Below are positions 21,501-26,600 of a DNA stretch of 64,000 bases, in pieces. The notes beneath the pieces were generated by a model. That model was not told the origin of the DNA, searched no databases, and saw only the letters and a program-made list of their open reading frames with translations. Positions within the stretch are counted from its first letter, which is position 1, and every line of letters begins with the position of its first letter. Source of the DNA: Pseudoips prasinana (Eukaryota > Arthropoda > Insecta > Lepidoptera > Nolidae); NCBI GenBank assembly GCA_951640165.1, contig OX621234.1, positions 26,416,549 to 26,480,548 of the forward strand, in the 5' to 3' direction. The position numbers were made by a program, and so were the translations under genes.

Positions 21501-23581
21501 AGACCCGGCCATGATTGCTTTGTTGGTGCACACGACGAAAGACGGCGTTCTTATCTACCAGAAAGAGGTACAGAGCCCGCCCAACTACGGAGACTTTATA
21601 CTGCTCAGAAGTAAGTTATCAACTAAATGGTATATATAATTAGCCTATTAAAATACATACGACATAGGTCGAAATAAAAGATGACCTATATTAAAGTTGG
21701 TGAATGTCATTTAGAGCACAGTCTTTCACATTAATTCCACTAAACACGCAATGAAGAGGCCCCACGTATCTTATTTCCAAAAAATCGGAGTACTGTCGAG
21801 TTTTAAATGTTATCTTTGGTTAGATTCCTGATATATTAACGGTTTATTAATATTTAGTCCTTGATGCAATACAATTTGTTTTCAGAAATAAAAAAGTAAG
21901 TAATTCCTTGATATCTGCAACCGAAATATTTGTTTCAGTCGACCGCGGTTACGTAGTATTGGAGTGGGATTTGGGAGGCGGCATGTCTTCCCTGTCCGTT
22001 CTTAATGTATTCGTGAGCGACGGTGAGAGACATCAGGTCAGTACATCATTATAATATTTATAAATATAGAAATAGGTTTATTCTATTTTAAATTATCCAC
22101 GAACCGGAAAATGCAGCGTGGGCAGGTCTCTTACAAGATGGACCGATGATCTTTGCGGGTCGCTGGAAATGTTGGATGTGAATAGCGCAAGACCGGCAAT
22201 TGTGAAGATCTTTGGGGGAGGCCTTTGTCCAGCAGTGGACTTATTTCGGCTGATATGATGATGATGAAGTAATATATATATATATATATTACCTCCCTTT
22301 TTAAAGACTATTATTGTTTGTATGTAGAGCCAGAATTTATTGAATAAAACCATGAATTAAATACTTATGTCCTCCTTACAAACATTTCTTTCAAAAATAC
22401 AAACGATAGTATGTCCCCTCACTTCAATAATGTAGATTGTATTATGTAAGTGTCATAAAAAGTAAATAATACTACTATAAGTTTAGTCAATCGAGTGAAA
22501 TTGAGTCGAATTCTACGTCTGCTTTACTTCTCGTCCAAACTTAATTTAAAATTAATGTTCTTAATTCTATGTAAAAAATTGTTATTGTTTTTCAGATCAT
22601 AGCTAAGTTACTTGCAGATGGTCAAGTACAGTTAACAGTGGACGGTGTGGAAGGCCTACCTAGCCGCGGAACAACCAACGGCTTCGCCACTAAAATGAAC
22701 GCAGACTCGAACATTTATCTTGGTAAGTTCGTAACATCAACCTAGTGTGTACCAACTGTTTATATTTTAGTTTTTTCTCAACTTAGGCTCACCAACTCGA
22801 GATTATTTACAATGGTCCCCACACATGCAAATTAGAAATTATAAAACAATATTTAAGGGATTAGCTCTAACTATTCTTATAGGAATTGTGACCGTCGCAA
22901 ATCAATAACAAAGCGATTTTAATAAACAATTACTTTACCCATTAATCGTAATAAGTATTTCTTAAATACCTAATATGTCTACAAAAATATTTTTGGTGTG
23001 TTGAAAATAAATACGTCTTAAAAACCATGGCTCTTTGAAACAACAAAAAACGGCCAGCCGGTGTTTTATTGTCGTTTTAGTACTGACAAACAAAACAATT
23101 AATGAATTTGGTTCACTCTTGGAGGCGAAAATAGAAACTTACAAAAATCACCTCCTCTCTTTTCATCAATGTAAGAAGAAAAAAAAACTTGAGAGGTGTC
23201 AAGGGACACCCGGACGGAACGAAGTTATTTCTTATTATTTATTATGTACAAAAAACCTGTATAAACTCAACAAAAATAATCGTCGCGACACCACACTGTT
23301 CAATGCGAAATAGAAATGAAAATATCTGGCTTGCTTTCTATAAGAGAGAGAGAGAGAGAGAGAATATAATTCTTATAATATAACTTCGTTCCAATTATTA
23401 TGGGTATCGATAGTTTAATTGGATCTTTATTATAGGTGGTATACCAGACTACATCAACCAACAAGGGTACCCCGGCTTCACGGGATGTATAGAGCAACTG
23501 GAACTGATGGACTTAAACCGCGGCCTCGACTTGGGACACGTCGCCGTTACCGGTAGAAACGCGCAACGGTGCAAGGAGTGA
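348..23581 (+). CDS. trol: Perlecan (basement membrane heparan sulfate proteoglycan core protein), C-terminal half, 29 exons
   Basis: Gene-level entry. Exons: 348-536, 902-1187, 2308-2467, 3288-3468, 4326-4537, 5488-5673, 6691-6799, 7479-7578, 8481-8707, 9026-9153, 9820-10092, 10326-10499, 11836-11993, 12855-12984, 13460-13626, 13818-14025, 14961-15155, 16074-16215, 16389-16524, 16816-16991, 17473-17705, 18271-18416, 19353-19460, 20529-20624, 20976-21204, 21413-21610, 21939-22036, 22596-22722, 23436-23581. Phases join without a break for about 1,638 codons. Domain order is Ig x7, one LDL-receptor class A module, Ig x2, then LamG-EGF-LamG-EGF-LamG, the signature of perlecan domains IV and V. 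The product is a secreted extracellular-matrix proteoglycan that binds laminin, collagen IV and growth factors in basement membranes. Promoter, signal peptide, SEA domain and other N-terminal modules lie outside the window. One intron is GC-AG; all the others are GT-AG. Exon edges were deduced by eye from splice consensus and frame, so single boundaries could be off by a few bases. Confidence 0.95.
537..901. other. Perlecan intron with a long hairpin
   Basis: AT-rich intron. Its only notable content is the 28-bp inverted repeat at 656-720. Confidence 0.6.
656..720. repeat. Inverted repeat, 28-bp arms, 9-bp spacer
   Basis: Arms 656-683 and 693-720 are complementary at 27 of 28 positions. Intronic, so transcribed as part of perlecan pre-mRNA. 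Confidence 0.9.
902..1187 (+). CDS. trol: Perlecan exon: end of Ig repeat 1 and start of Ig repeat 2
   Basis: Joins the previous exon to rebuild an Arg codon. It contains the diagnostic Ig motif D-D-Q-G-I-Y-I-C, which closes Ig 1, then a short linker (AQPNPEDN) and the first half of Ig 2 with SGSIECD and IKWSK. It ends in phase 0 at a GTAACA donor. GGSG here is a weak glycosaminoglycan candidate, because acidic residues are not adjacent. Confidence 0.92.
1690..1935 (+). mobile_element. Interspersed repeat tail (unclassified)
   Basis: Contains the order TTTTTGTCTGTTTATCTG, later CTCAAAAAGTACTGCATGG and a tail ending GGGGCACAGCTATTTTAT. A related tail (ending GGGCACAGCTAGTTTAT) occurs at 38000-38170, and a related block with CTCAAAAAGTACTCGACCG near 49900. 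Autonomous relative unknown; boundaries approximate. Confidence 0.45.
2308..2467 (+). CDS. trol: Perlecan exon: second half of Ig repeat 2
   Basis: Acceptor TTTTAG at 2302-2307 and donor GTGAGT at 2468. The frame reads to the Ig signature D-E-D-A-G-Y-Y-I-C-E and the final G strand (NKIFVYVEIE). It starts in phase 0 and ends in phase 1. The intron before it (1188-2307) is about 1.1 kb and carries a repeat tail near 1690-1935. Confidence 0.92.
3155..3186. repeat. Perfect inverted repeat, 14-bp arms, 4-bp spacer
   Basis: Arms 3155-3168 (AACCAAATATATGC) and 3173-3186 flank AGCG. Confidence 0.85.
3288..3468 (+). CDS. trol: Perlecan exon: first half of Ig repeat 3
   Basis: Acceptor TATATAG and donor GTGAAT. 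It encodes EPPVVKIWPEG, then the first Cys (IMNCRV) and the core Trp in PDVTWSRSGG, a canonical I-set Ig N-terminal half. It ends with two bases of an Arg codon. Confidence 0.92.
3830..4245 (+). pseudogene. Non-LTR retrotransposon 3' end (RT C-terminus) in perlecan intron
   Basis: Broken frames encode the C-terminal pattern AKLWNNLP...DSYNMGLFKVRV, followed by PPSTTS-type residues and a stop, then an A-rich tail near 4220. A better-preserved copy of the same tail is at 52790-53008. The element is 5' truncated and frameshifted. Confidence 0.75.
4326..4537 (+). CDS. trol: Perlecan exon: end of Ig repeat 3 and start of Ig repeat 4
   Basis: Acceptor TTCAG, donor GTAAGT. It begins with FKKIEVNDEGEYTCTARN, the closing motif of Ig 3, and continues through a PPEITITP linker into Ig 4 with VNVECRASGYPEPTVSIV. 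At the position where Ig domains normally carry the buried Trp, this repeat has Ile (VSI). Confidence 0.92.
4538..5487. other. Perlecan intron, nothing recognised
   Basis: AT-rich, no ORF with coding character and no repeat shared with the rest of the window that I can see. Confidence 0.5.
5488..5673 (+). CDS. trol: Perlecan exon: second half of Ig repeat 4 and linker
   Basis: Acceptor AATCCAG, donor GTACGG. It closes Ig 4 with Q-Q-D-D-G-Y-Y-T-C-T-A, then runs into a Gly/Asp-rich flexible stretch (DRGDGGYDTNTQG) that leads into the glycosaminoglycan-type linker of the next exon. Phase 1 at both ends. The RGD tripeptide sits in the linker; whether it is exposed as an integrin site is unknown. 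Confidence 0.9.
6301..6580 (-). mobile_element. RTE-type LINE 3' end (minus) with adjoining repeat
   Basis: On the minus strand the sequence encodes SFGEASIQQWTSTS, the RTE C-terminal signature GEAxxQQWT, in the intron before the SGD exon. Next to it, 6388-6560 matches 31035-31230 (shared ATAATCGCCACG, CTCGGATCGACTTCT-like and GACCCC blocks), a dispersed LINE-type 3' region. Confidence 0.65.
6691..6799 (+). CDS. trol: Perlecan exon: acidic linker with SGD glycosaminoglycan attachment motif, start of Ig repeat 5
   Basis: Acceptor TTTTCCAG, donor GTAAGA. The translation begins D-E-G-S-G-D-P followed by Pro/Asp/Gly-rich residues. Ser-Gly preceded by acidic residues and followed by Asp is the classical heparan sulfate attachment context. 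The exon then begins an Ig repeat (AFDGDSQTILE). Modification itself cannot be read from DNA. Confidence 0.88.
7479..7578 (+). CDS. trol: Perlecan exon: middle of Ig repeat 5
   Basis: Acceptor TTCTTACAG, donor GTAAGA. The first base completes a Glu codon; CGKPGQNVRWARAD supplies the first disulfide Cys and core Trp of Ig 5, and it ends at GTLLTIAP in phase 0. At 100 bases it is among the shortest perlecan exons here, but the frame and Ig spacing make it secure. Confidence 0.88.
7627..7945 (+). mobile_element. tRNA-derived SINE, two heads in tandem
   Basis: A head with a Pol III A-box-like GTGTGGCGCAGCGG and B-box-like GAGTTCAAATCCC at 7629-7698 is followed by a second head at about 7751-7820 with GGGTTCGAATCCC. 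The body has AACTATTTGTGTGACCC and a tail CCCCGCGACACAG. The same family recurs at 17922-18112. It lies in a perlecan intron in sense orientation. Confidence 0.8.
8056..8130. repeat. Perfect inverted repeat, 37-bp arms, 1-bp spacer
   Basis: Arms 8056-8092 and 8094-8130 are exact complements around a single T, a 75-nt near-perfect palindrome inside a perlecan intron. Confidence 0.92.
8210..8415 (+). mobile_element. Dispersed short repeat (family with CTAATGGCTACAACCGGGA)
   Basis: Shares GTTGTTCAAGCCGCC, CTAATGGCTACAACCGGGA and GACAGCTTAA blocks with copies at 52482-52770 (+) and 17040-17270 (-), and partly at 57185-57285. No coding capacity; class unknown. Confidence 0.65.
8481..8707 (+). CDS. 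trol: Perlecan exon: end of Ig repeat 5 and first half of Ig repeat 6
   Basis: Acceptor GTCCTTAG, donor GTGAGT. It reads VSKSDSGQYICQVIDAFG (closing Ig 5), a short beta linker, then Ig 6 with PTVECIVEGD and IDVSWRPKD. It starts in phase 0 and ends in phase 2. Confidence 0.93.
9026..9153 (+). CDS. trol: Perlecan exon: second half of Ig repeat 6
   Basis: Acceptor TTTTTACAG, donor GTATGT. It contains E-V-E-D-A-G-Q-Y-E-C-Y-V, the second-Cys motif, and the terminal G strand ending GVYVI. Phase 2 in, phase 1 out. Confidence 0.92.
9820..10092 (+). CDS. trol: Perlecan exon: complete Ig repeat 7 in a single exon
   Basis: This exon carries a whole Ig domain: VELSCNV, RISWTKD, and K-S-D-S-G-R-Y-V-C. 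It is 273 bases and phase 1-1, hence symmetric and skippable without a frameshift. A second AG three bases further in (exon start 9823) keeps frame and would remove one residue, so NAG-type tandem acceptor use is possible. Long antisense ORFs over the exon are shadows of its GC-rich codons. Confidence 0.92.
10221..10245. repeat. CT microsatellite in intron
   Basis: About eight CT units just before the LDLa exon. It extends the pyrimidine-rich zone but is separated from the acceptor by 80 bases. Confidence 0.8.
10326..10499 (+). CDS. trol: Perlecan exon: LDL-receptor class A module
   Basis: A single exon of 174 bases, phase 1-1. The order FRC..DC...LLCDGSRDCPDNSDEENC shows the six-Cys LDLa pattern with the Ca2+-binding D-x-S-D-E signature. 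It ends with an unusual tail (RYSDTIWNYRLFLDG) before donor GTAAAT. An in-frame skip would join Ig 7 directly to Ig 8, so the module could be an optional cassette. Confidence 0.92.
10500..11835. other. Perlecan intron, nothing recognised
   Basis: About 1.3 kb of AT-rich sequence. ORFs of 105-108 codons on both strands (10859-11185 and 11177-11494) have no motif and background base composition. Confidence 0.5.
11836..11993 (+). CDS. trol: Perlecan exon: first half of Ig repeat 8
   Basis: Acceptor ATTTTAG, donor GTGAGA placed by frame: the following exon requires phase 0, which this GT satisfies. It encodes NPDSESLPLVQIEQPQKAF, first Cys in VDVLCRS and core Trp in IKVNWLKVG. The intron before it is about 1.3 kb. 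Confidence 0.9.
11994..12854. other. Perlecan intron, nothing recognised
   Basis: AT-rich, with only short imperfect inverted repeats (for example near 12380). Confidence 0.5.
12855..12984 (+). CDS. trol: Perlecan exon: second half of Ig repeat 8
   Basis: Acceptor TTGACAG; starts in phase 0 with RYGDGAMLSL, then S-D-A-G-V-Y-R-C-V-G closes the Ig. Donor GTATCT, phase 1. Confidence 0.9.
12985..13459. other. Perlecan intron, nothing recognised
   Basis: AT-rich; no motif or repeat seen. Confidence 0.5.
13460..13626 (+). CDS. trol: Perlecan exon: first half of Ig repeat 9, ending at a GC donor
   Basis: Acceptor TTCTTAG. It encodes GPGHTNYPGDRG, IIDIVCPHD (first Cys) and VSYEWKREFLPL (core Trp). 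The only donor that keeps frame with the next exon is CAG|GCAAGT at 13627, a non-canonical GC donor that otherwise matches consensus perfectly. The nearest GT, four bases on, would shift the frame and destroy the Ig motif. Confidence 0.9.
13627..13817 (+). other. GC-AG intron of perlecan
   Basis: Donor CAG|GCAAGT, acceptor TTTTTTATAG. The 191-bp intron is confirmed as GC-AG by frame continuity across Ig repeat 9. Confidence 0.85.
13818..14025 (+). CDS. trol: Perlecan exon: end of Ig repeat 9 and start of laminin G1
   Basis: Acceptor TTTTATAG, donor GTAAAT. It reads E-A-D-A-G-L-Y-V-C-R-V-S-N to close the last Ig, then TVTGVVPRFGGQSFISLP and FDIEISFKP, the opening strands of a laminin G domain. 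This exon joins domain IV to domain V. Confidence 0.93.
14140..14345 (-). mobile_element. Degenerate SINE-like repeat, minus orientation
   Basis: Contains GCCATCTGATCACAGACTA, an ACCAGAGAACTGATA block, and the ACTACACCCAGACAAGACAA block, all aligned with the bodies of the SINE copies at 24031, 25978, 34223 and 53795. The tRNA-like head is not visible. Confidence 0.65.
14961..15155 (+). CDS. trol: Perlecan exon: core of laminin G1
   Basis: Acceptor TGTTTACAG, donor GTACGT, phase 1-1. It contains NGLIFYNSEN, GDYIALQLKD and WHTIRLSRTKSK, conserved LamG strand motifs. Short for a full LamG core, but it continues in the next exon. Confidence 0.93.
15427..15502. repeat. Short direct repeat, two units, period 38
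   Basis: TATAGATTGATTCGATTAAG occurs at 15427 and again at 15465 with near-identical following bases. Confidence 0.8.
15860..15893. repeat. Perfect inverted repeat, 15-bp arms, 4-bp spacer
   Basis: ACATTGCACTGTGAA at 15860-15874 and its complement at 15879-15893. Located in the intron before the LamG1 exon that was later duplicated. Confidence 0.9.
16074..16215 (+). CDS. trol: Perlecan exon: end of laminin G1
   Basis: Acceptor TGTCTGCAG, donor GTCAGT. It encodes EWVVLDLKQPLYIGGVPD, the typical LYIGG strand of LamG domains. Phase 1 in, phase 2 out. A decayed copy of this exon and its flanking introns lies near 48.65-48.9 kb (separate entry). Confidence 0.93.
16389..16524 (+). CDS. trol: Perlecan exon: C-terminal strand of laminin G1 and start of first EGF-like pair
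   Basis: Starts with FIGCV, the LamG disulfide Cys motif, and continues to CDTCLPNLCLNEGVCQ, the first EGF-like half. Acceptor TTTATCAG, donor GTAAGC, ends in phase 0. Confidence 0.93.
16816..16991 (+). CDS. trol: Perlecan exon: EGF-like repeats 1 and 2
   Basis: Reads HVCICAPGFAGLNC, then CRPGLCGPGKC and YKCACPVTHTGT, giving two laminin-type/EGF-like modules between LamG1 and LamG2. Acceptor TGTACAG, donor GTAAGT. Confidence 0.93.
17040..17270 (-). mobile_element. Dispersed short repeat, minus-strand copy
   Basis: The reverse complement carries the GCTACAACC-type, GACAGCTTAACGTGCCCTC and GACCGCGAACCTAGTTGCTT blocks seen at 8210-8415. It lies in a perlecan intron. Confidence 0.65.
17473..17705 (+). 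CDS. trol: Perlecan exon: start of laminin G2
   Basis: Completes the EGF with NCETKQ, then FTGSAYLAIKPP, LRMSMKINA and DGIIMYCAES, the N-terminal strands of LamG2. Acceptor TGTTCCAG, donor GTAAGT. Confidence 0.93.
17922..18112 (+). mobile_element. tRNA-derived SINE
   Basis: Single copy with A-box-like GTGTGGCGCAGTGG and a B-box-like GGGTTCTAGTCC (degenerate), followed by the same AACTATTTGTGTGACCC body and CCCCGCGACACAG tail as 7627-7945. Confidence 0.82.
18271..18416 (+). CDS. trol: Perlecan exon: middle of laminin G2
   Basis: Encodes PVVLVSDRLLAANDWTDVLV and SVVSLRINT, the sheet with the conserved W of LamG domains. Acceptor GTACCAG, donor GTATAC, ends in phase 0. The intron before it carries a SINE at 17922-18112. 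Confidence 0.93.
19046..19133. repeat. Inverted repeat, 38-bp arms, 12-bp spacer
   Basis: Arms 19046-19083 and 19096-19133 match at 37 of 38 positions. Confidence 0.9.
19353..19460 (+). CDS. trol: Perlecan exon: laminin G2, FVGGV strand
   Basis: Exactly 36 codons in phase 0-0. It reads TPIFVGGVDDES and GGFNGCIKD, with the LamG C-terminal Cys. Acceptor TTTTATAG, donor GTAAGT. Confidence 0.93.
19505..20110. repeat. 141-bp minisatellite, about 4.3 units
   Basis: Starts of TAGGCAAAATACAATTG-type units fall at 19505, 19646, 19786, 19927 and 20068. Each unit carries AATTAAATTTCAGAG, which resembles a 3' splice site. Units differ by only a few substitutions, so expansion looks recent. It sits between two LamG2 exons. 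Confidence 0.92.
20529..20624 (+). CDS. trol: Perlecan exon: end of laminin G2
   Basis: Exactly 32 codons in phase 0-0: FMLHGEAVDIVNSTIQ, then VRECIAERGD with the closing Cys. Acceptor CAAACAG, donor GTGAGT. The intron before it holds the 141-bp tandem array. Confidence 0.92.
20800..20930 (+). mobile_element. Short dispersed repeat fragment
   Basis: Shares ATGATCACTGCGTAAC, GAATTGGCACNAA-like and CTCAGCGG(T/C)TTCTGA blocks with 52640-52780, in the same order and orientation. Confidence 0.6.
20976..21204 (+). CDS. trol: Perlecan exon: second EGF-like pair
   Basis: Two EGF modules: CRNGGTCNSDFTCECPLGF and CKNGGICRRDLS with TCDCPLGFAGVYC. Acceptor TATATAG, donor GTAAGT. This is the LamG2-LamG3 spacer of perlecan domain V. 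Confidence 0.94.
21319..21350. repeat. Perfect inverted repeat, 12-bp arms
   Basis: ATATTATGTGCC at 21319-21330 and its complement at 21339-21350. Confidence 0.85.
21413..21610 (+). CDS. trol: Perlecan exon: start of laminin G3
   Basis: Encodes VSFNGTGYLELPANLL, IALLVHTTKDGVLIYQ and GDFILLR, the first half of the terminal LamG. Acceptor TTTTCAG, donor GTAAGT, phase 1-1. N-G-T is a potential N-glycosylation site. Confidence 0.94.
21939..22036 (+). CDS. trol: Perlecan exon: laminin G3, second strand set
   Basis: Reads RGYVVLEWDLGGGMSSL and VFVSDGERHQ. Acceptor TGTTTCAG, donor GTCAGT. Ends in phase 0. Confidence 0.93.
22093..22265 (+). pseudogene. RTE-clade LINE 3' end in perlecan intron
   Basis: Encodes the terminal pattern RSLGEAFVQQWTYFG then stop, followed by ATGATGATGATGA, the standard end of lepidopteran RTE LINEs. 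It is heavily 5' truncated, with in-frame stops upstream. A TA microsatellite adjoins at 22268-22289. Confidence 0.8.
22596..22722 (+). CDS. trol: Perlecan exon: laminin G3, third strand set
   Basis: Reads IIAKLLADGQVQLTVDGVEG through SNIYL, the LamG strand that precedes the LGG/IGG turn. Acceptor TTTTTCAG, donor GTAAGT, phase 1 out. Confidence 0.93.
23035..23240. mobile_element. Possible interspersed repeat fragment
   Basis: The block GGGACACCCGGACGGAACGA stands out from AT-rich surroundings and resembles repeats common in Lepidoptera. A complementary AACTTCGTTCC occurs at 23382-23392, hinting at inverted ends. Weakly supported. Confidence 0.35.
23343..23363. repeat. GA microsatellite
   Basis: About ten GA units in the intron before the last LamG3 exon. 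Confidence 0.9.
23436..23581 (+). CDS. trol: Perlecan exon: end of laminin G3 with stop codon
   Basis: Encodes GGIPDYINQQGYPGFTGCIE and closes with RNAQRCKE then TGA (23579-23581). The final Cys is the expected LamG3 disulfide partner, so ending here is natural for perlecan. The stop lies inside a perfect donor (GTGAGT from 23578), which would allow splicing to a downstream terminal exon. A possible AATAAA is at 23980-23985. Confidence 0.9.
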
Positions 23582-24030
23582 GTATAACTCTGTATAAATC
23601 TTACGATGGTGACTAATTAGCTTCCATAAAGTACTAATTCCACTTAATTTAAATTTTCGGAAATAATTCGTGAAACTTCTACCAAATATGGTCCAACTAT
23701 TAAAAAGTGTATGTTAGCGGTAAGAAATACATATTTGGTAAATCTGCCTCTTTGGTTTGGAGGCCCCGGATCCATAAGGTTGCGAATTCAAATCCCAAGT
23801 TGGTTTAAATAGTATAATAGAGATAATTAGGGCAAGAAATGTTCTGTGTGACACCTCCGCATCTATAATCCTACATATTTTTCAAGTTCATAGTCATGAA
23901 TCTTCCTATAATACCTAACCATATAACCGCCCAATAGTTAAATTTACGCCCCACTTTAATGTTAACACACATTATACCGAATAAAAGTTGTTTTATTCGG
24001 TATATTCAAGTAAGAAGATAATAATAATAT
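23582..24030. other. Perlecan 3' flank
   Basis: AT-rich. Contains a tRNA-like B-box remnant (TTGCGAATTCAAATCCC near 23782), an AATAAA at 23980-23985 that could end the short transcript, and a perfect 13-bp inverted repeat at 23974-24003. Confidence 0.5.
23974..24003. repeat. Perfect inverted repeat, 13-bp arms, 4-bp spacer
   Basis: ATACCGAATAAAA at 23974-23986 and complement at 23991-24003. Confidence 0.88.
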
Positions 24031-24128
24031 AATATCTCGGTACATTATTCACACACGGCCATCTGATCCCAAACTAAGTTGAACTTGTATTATGGAAACC
24101 AGATAACTGATATGCTACTTTTCTTTTG

Positions 24129-24196
<68 letters not shown>

Positions 24197-24525
24197 CTCA
24201 GGACAAAAGACCTATTCATGTACACAAACATCTGTCCAGTGTACTGGCATACCTTCTATCTGTAAAAGCAAAGTCACTATATAAAATTGTTGAAGTTGGG
24301 TTGCGACGACGTTCACAGTCATTGGAAGAAGAATAATACGAAGTGCATTGTATACTTGTCTATTATAATTGTTGTGTGATATGTTGATTTATGGCCCAAT
24401 AGAGCGGCATAGTCATGTTTGACAAAGCTCTATAAATAAAGATTAAAAAAAATAGCTGTCCTGGGTGGGAATGTGAAAGGCAAGCATTTACCAACCACGC
24501 CAATAGGCTAAAGCTTATAAATTCT
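24031..24525 (-). mobile_element. tRNA-derived SINE (minus) with a TA microsatellite and an inserted poly(A) retroposon
   Basis: Minus-strand SINE body (CACACGGCCATCTGATCCCA, GGAAACCAGATAACTGATA, ACAGACTCAGGACAAA) with the tRNA-like head at the right end (reverse complement GCCTATTGGCGTGGTTGGT). A (TA)n run of about 60 bp occupies 24131-24190. Between 24226 and 24456 the SINE is interrupted by sequence ending AATAAAGATTAAAAAAAA, a separate truncated retroposon. Confidence 0.78.
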
Positions 24526-24589
24526 ATATTATTAAAACTTTATTATTATTCCTGAAACATTTACCATAGTTATGTTATATCATACCAAA

Positions 24590-25511
24590 GATTAGGCCCA
24601 ATCCGAGCAAAACCCAGTCGTGCATATTCCATCTTCGTAATAGAGAGGCGGGTCGAAAACTTGACATAGTTTGGGACGGTGTATCCATCGAGCACAGTTG
24701 CTTCCCAAAATATCTTGGTGTTACTTTGGATAGATCACTTACATTTAATAAAAACTGCAAGAACATCAAGCAGAAAGTGCAATCTCGCAACAATATCTTG
24801 CAACGCCTTGTGCGCTATAAATGGGGTGCTTCACCTGATGTCATGCGGACTTCTGGACTGGCGCTAGCTTTTTCATGTGGAGAATTCGCGTGCCCCGTAT
24901 GGAGTCGTTCAGCCCACGCAAAATTAGTGGATACCGCTTTGAATGAAACATGCCGGATCATCACTGGTTGTCTCAAACCGACGCCGCTCCAGATACTATA
25001 TCCGCTGGCAGGCATAGCGCCACCAGATGTTCGCAGAACCGTGGCAAGCTCCAACGAACGGTCTAAAATGAGCAACGATACACGGCACCTTATGTACAAC
25101 AGTAAGCTTGTGGCACAAAGGCTTAAAAGTCGAAAAAGTTTCTTGAAGTGTGTGCTTCCACTCTCTGGTGAACGGTCCAAGACACGGCTCAAACTGTGGC
25201 GAGACAGTGCTTGCCTACCCATCCCATTCGTCCCTCCCGCTGAAAACCTTCCGCCCGGACACAAGTTGCCATGGCCATCCTGGAAGTCCCTGAATAGACT
25301 CCGGACCCAAGTTGGTCGAAGCAAGGAAAACCTGCTCAGGTGGGGGTTTTTAAACATTTCCAACCTAGAGTGCAAGTGTGGTTCTGTTCCTCAAACTATG
25401 GCACACTTGTTAAAATGTCCTGCGTGCCCTAATGCCTGCACGTTACAAGATCTAATGGACGCTACTGACAACGCTCAACGCGTAGCTGAATTTTGGGCTG
25501 ACTTAATTTAG
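24590..25511 (+). pseudogene. Non-LTR retrotransposon ORF2 C-terminal fragment
   Basis: A 261-codon open frame begins at 24726. The 130 bases before it continue the same protein in broken frames (KYLGVTLDRSL is the reverse-transcriptase thumb motif). The C-terminus has a zinc-knuckle-like CKCG...HLLKCPACP and ends AEFWADLI. The RT palm is missing, so the copy is 5' truncated and dead, though this part is still open and looks fairly young. Clade not resolved (Jockey/CR1-like). Confidence 0.85.
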
Positions 25512-25977
25512 ATTGCCATCGACACGCTAAGAAGAAAGAAGAAGATACCAAAGATAAGGCAGGCGCCGTAATTTAACTATTGTGTCTGTAAAGGTGCCGC
25601 CGCTTCCCTTTGTAGTAAGCACTATTGTTTAGCTAGCGCGTCATGTAAACAGATTTTTTATTTATTTATCATTTGTTTATTTGGAAAACCAACAGCAACA
25701 AATACAAAATAAATAGATGTTATAAGCAACACATAGCCAATTACAGGTCTTCACTTTTAAACATCTAGTTAAAAATATGGACAAGAAAATGTTACCAGTT
25801 AGTACATAAATACACTTAACCAAGAAATGTAAAAAATAAGTTACTTGTAAAATCCAATTAACGAAAGGGAGAATTATAAAGCCTACGTTGGAAAGCTAAA
25901 CATTAAGATAATTATTGAAAATCTCAGCGCTCATCAGCCTTCTTAATAAACATATAATTTCCATACTATAATAATAA

Positions 25978-26600
25978 TATAATAATATCCAGGTACATTA
26001 TTTACACACGGCCATCGGATTCCAAACTAAACAGAACTTGTTCACACGACATATATCAAGCTAAACATATCCAACACAAGCTGACTTCTCATTGTATGGA
26101 AATCAGAGAACGAGAATAGAATAGATCTGGGGCTCTACCGACTAAGTCACCGAATATCGATTTTTTTAATGGCGTTCAAATAAATAAAGGTTAAAAATGA
26201 CTTAATCAATCGTTAAATCGACACGACGAGCACACGTGACGTCATAAATGGTCCGGAATCGATTGTCAACGTTGAAGCCGATTTAACGATTGATTAAGTC
26301 AATTTTACCTTTATTTATTTGAACGCCATTCACGAAAACGATGTTCGGCGACTTAGCCGGTAGAGCCCCAGGCTTATACTGGATAGTAGCCGTGTGTGCT
26401 ATGGAAACCAGATAACTGATATACTACATATACTTACTATTTTTTCTTTTGTAAATACATACTTATAGATAATTCCACCCAGACTCAGGACAAACAAACA
26501 TGTTCATGCATGCAAATATCTGTACTGCGTGGGAATTGAATCCACGACCTCCAGCGTGAAAAGCAAGCATTTCCCGACCACGCCAACAGGCCCTAGAATG
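25978..26600 (-). mobile_element. SINE copy (minus) split by a foldback MITE
   Basis: The SINE body starts with CATTATTTACACACGGCC and resumes after 26372 with GGAAACCAGATAACTGATA and CCCAGACTCAGGACAAAC, ending in the tRNA-like head (reverse complement GGCGTGGTCGGGAAATGC). The MITE at 26127-26371 interrupts it. Confidence 0.78.
26127..26371. mobile_element. Foldback MITE, 245 bp, about 94-bp terminal inverted repeats
   Basis: Left arm 26127-26220 starts CTGGGGCTCTACCG; right arm 26279-26371 is its imperfect complement. The central 58 bp contains GTGACGTCATAAATGGTCCG. A relative lacking the outer ends is at 54066-54198. I could not see a clear target duplication, so superfamily is open. Confidence 0.88.
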
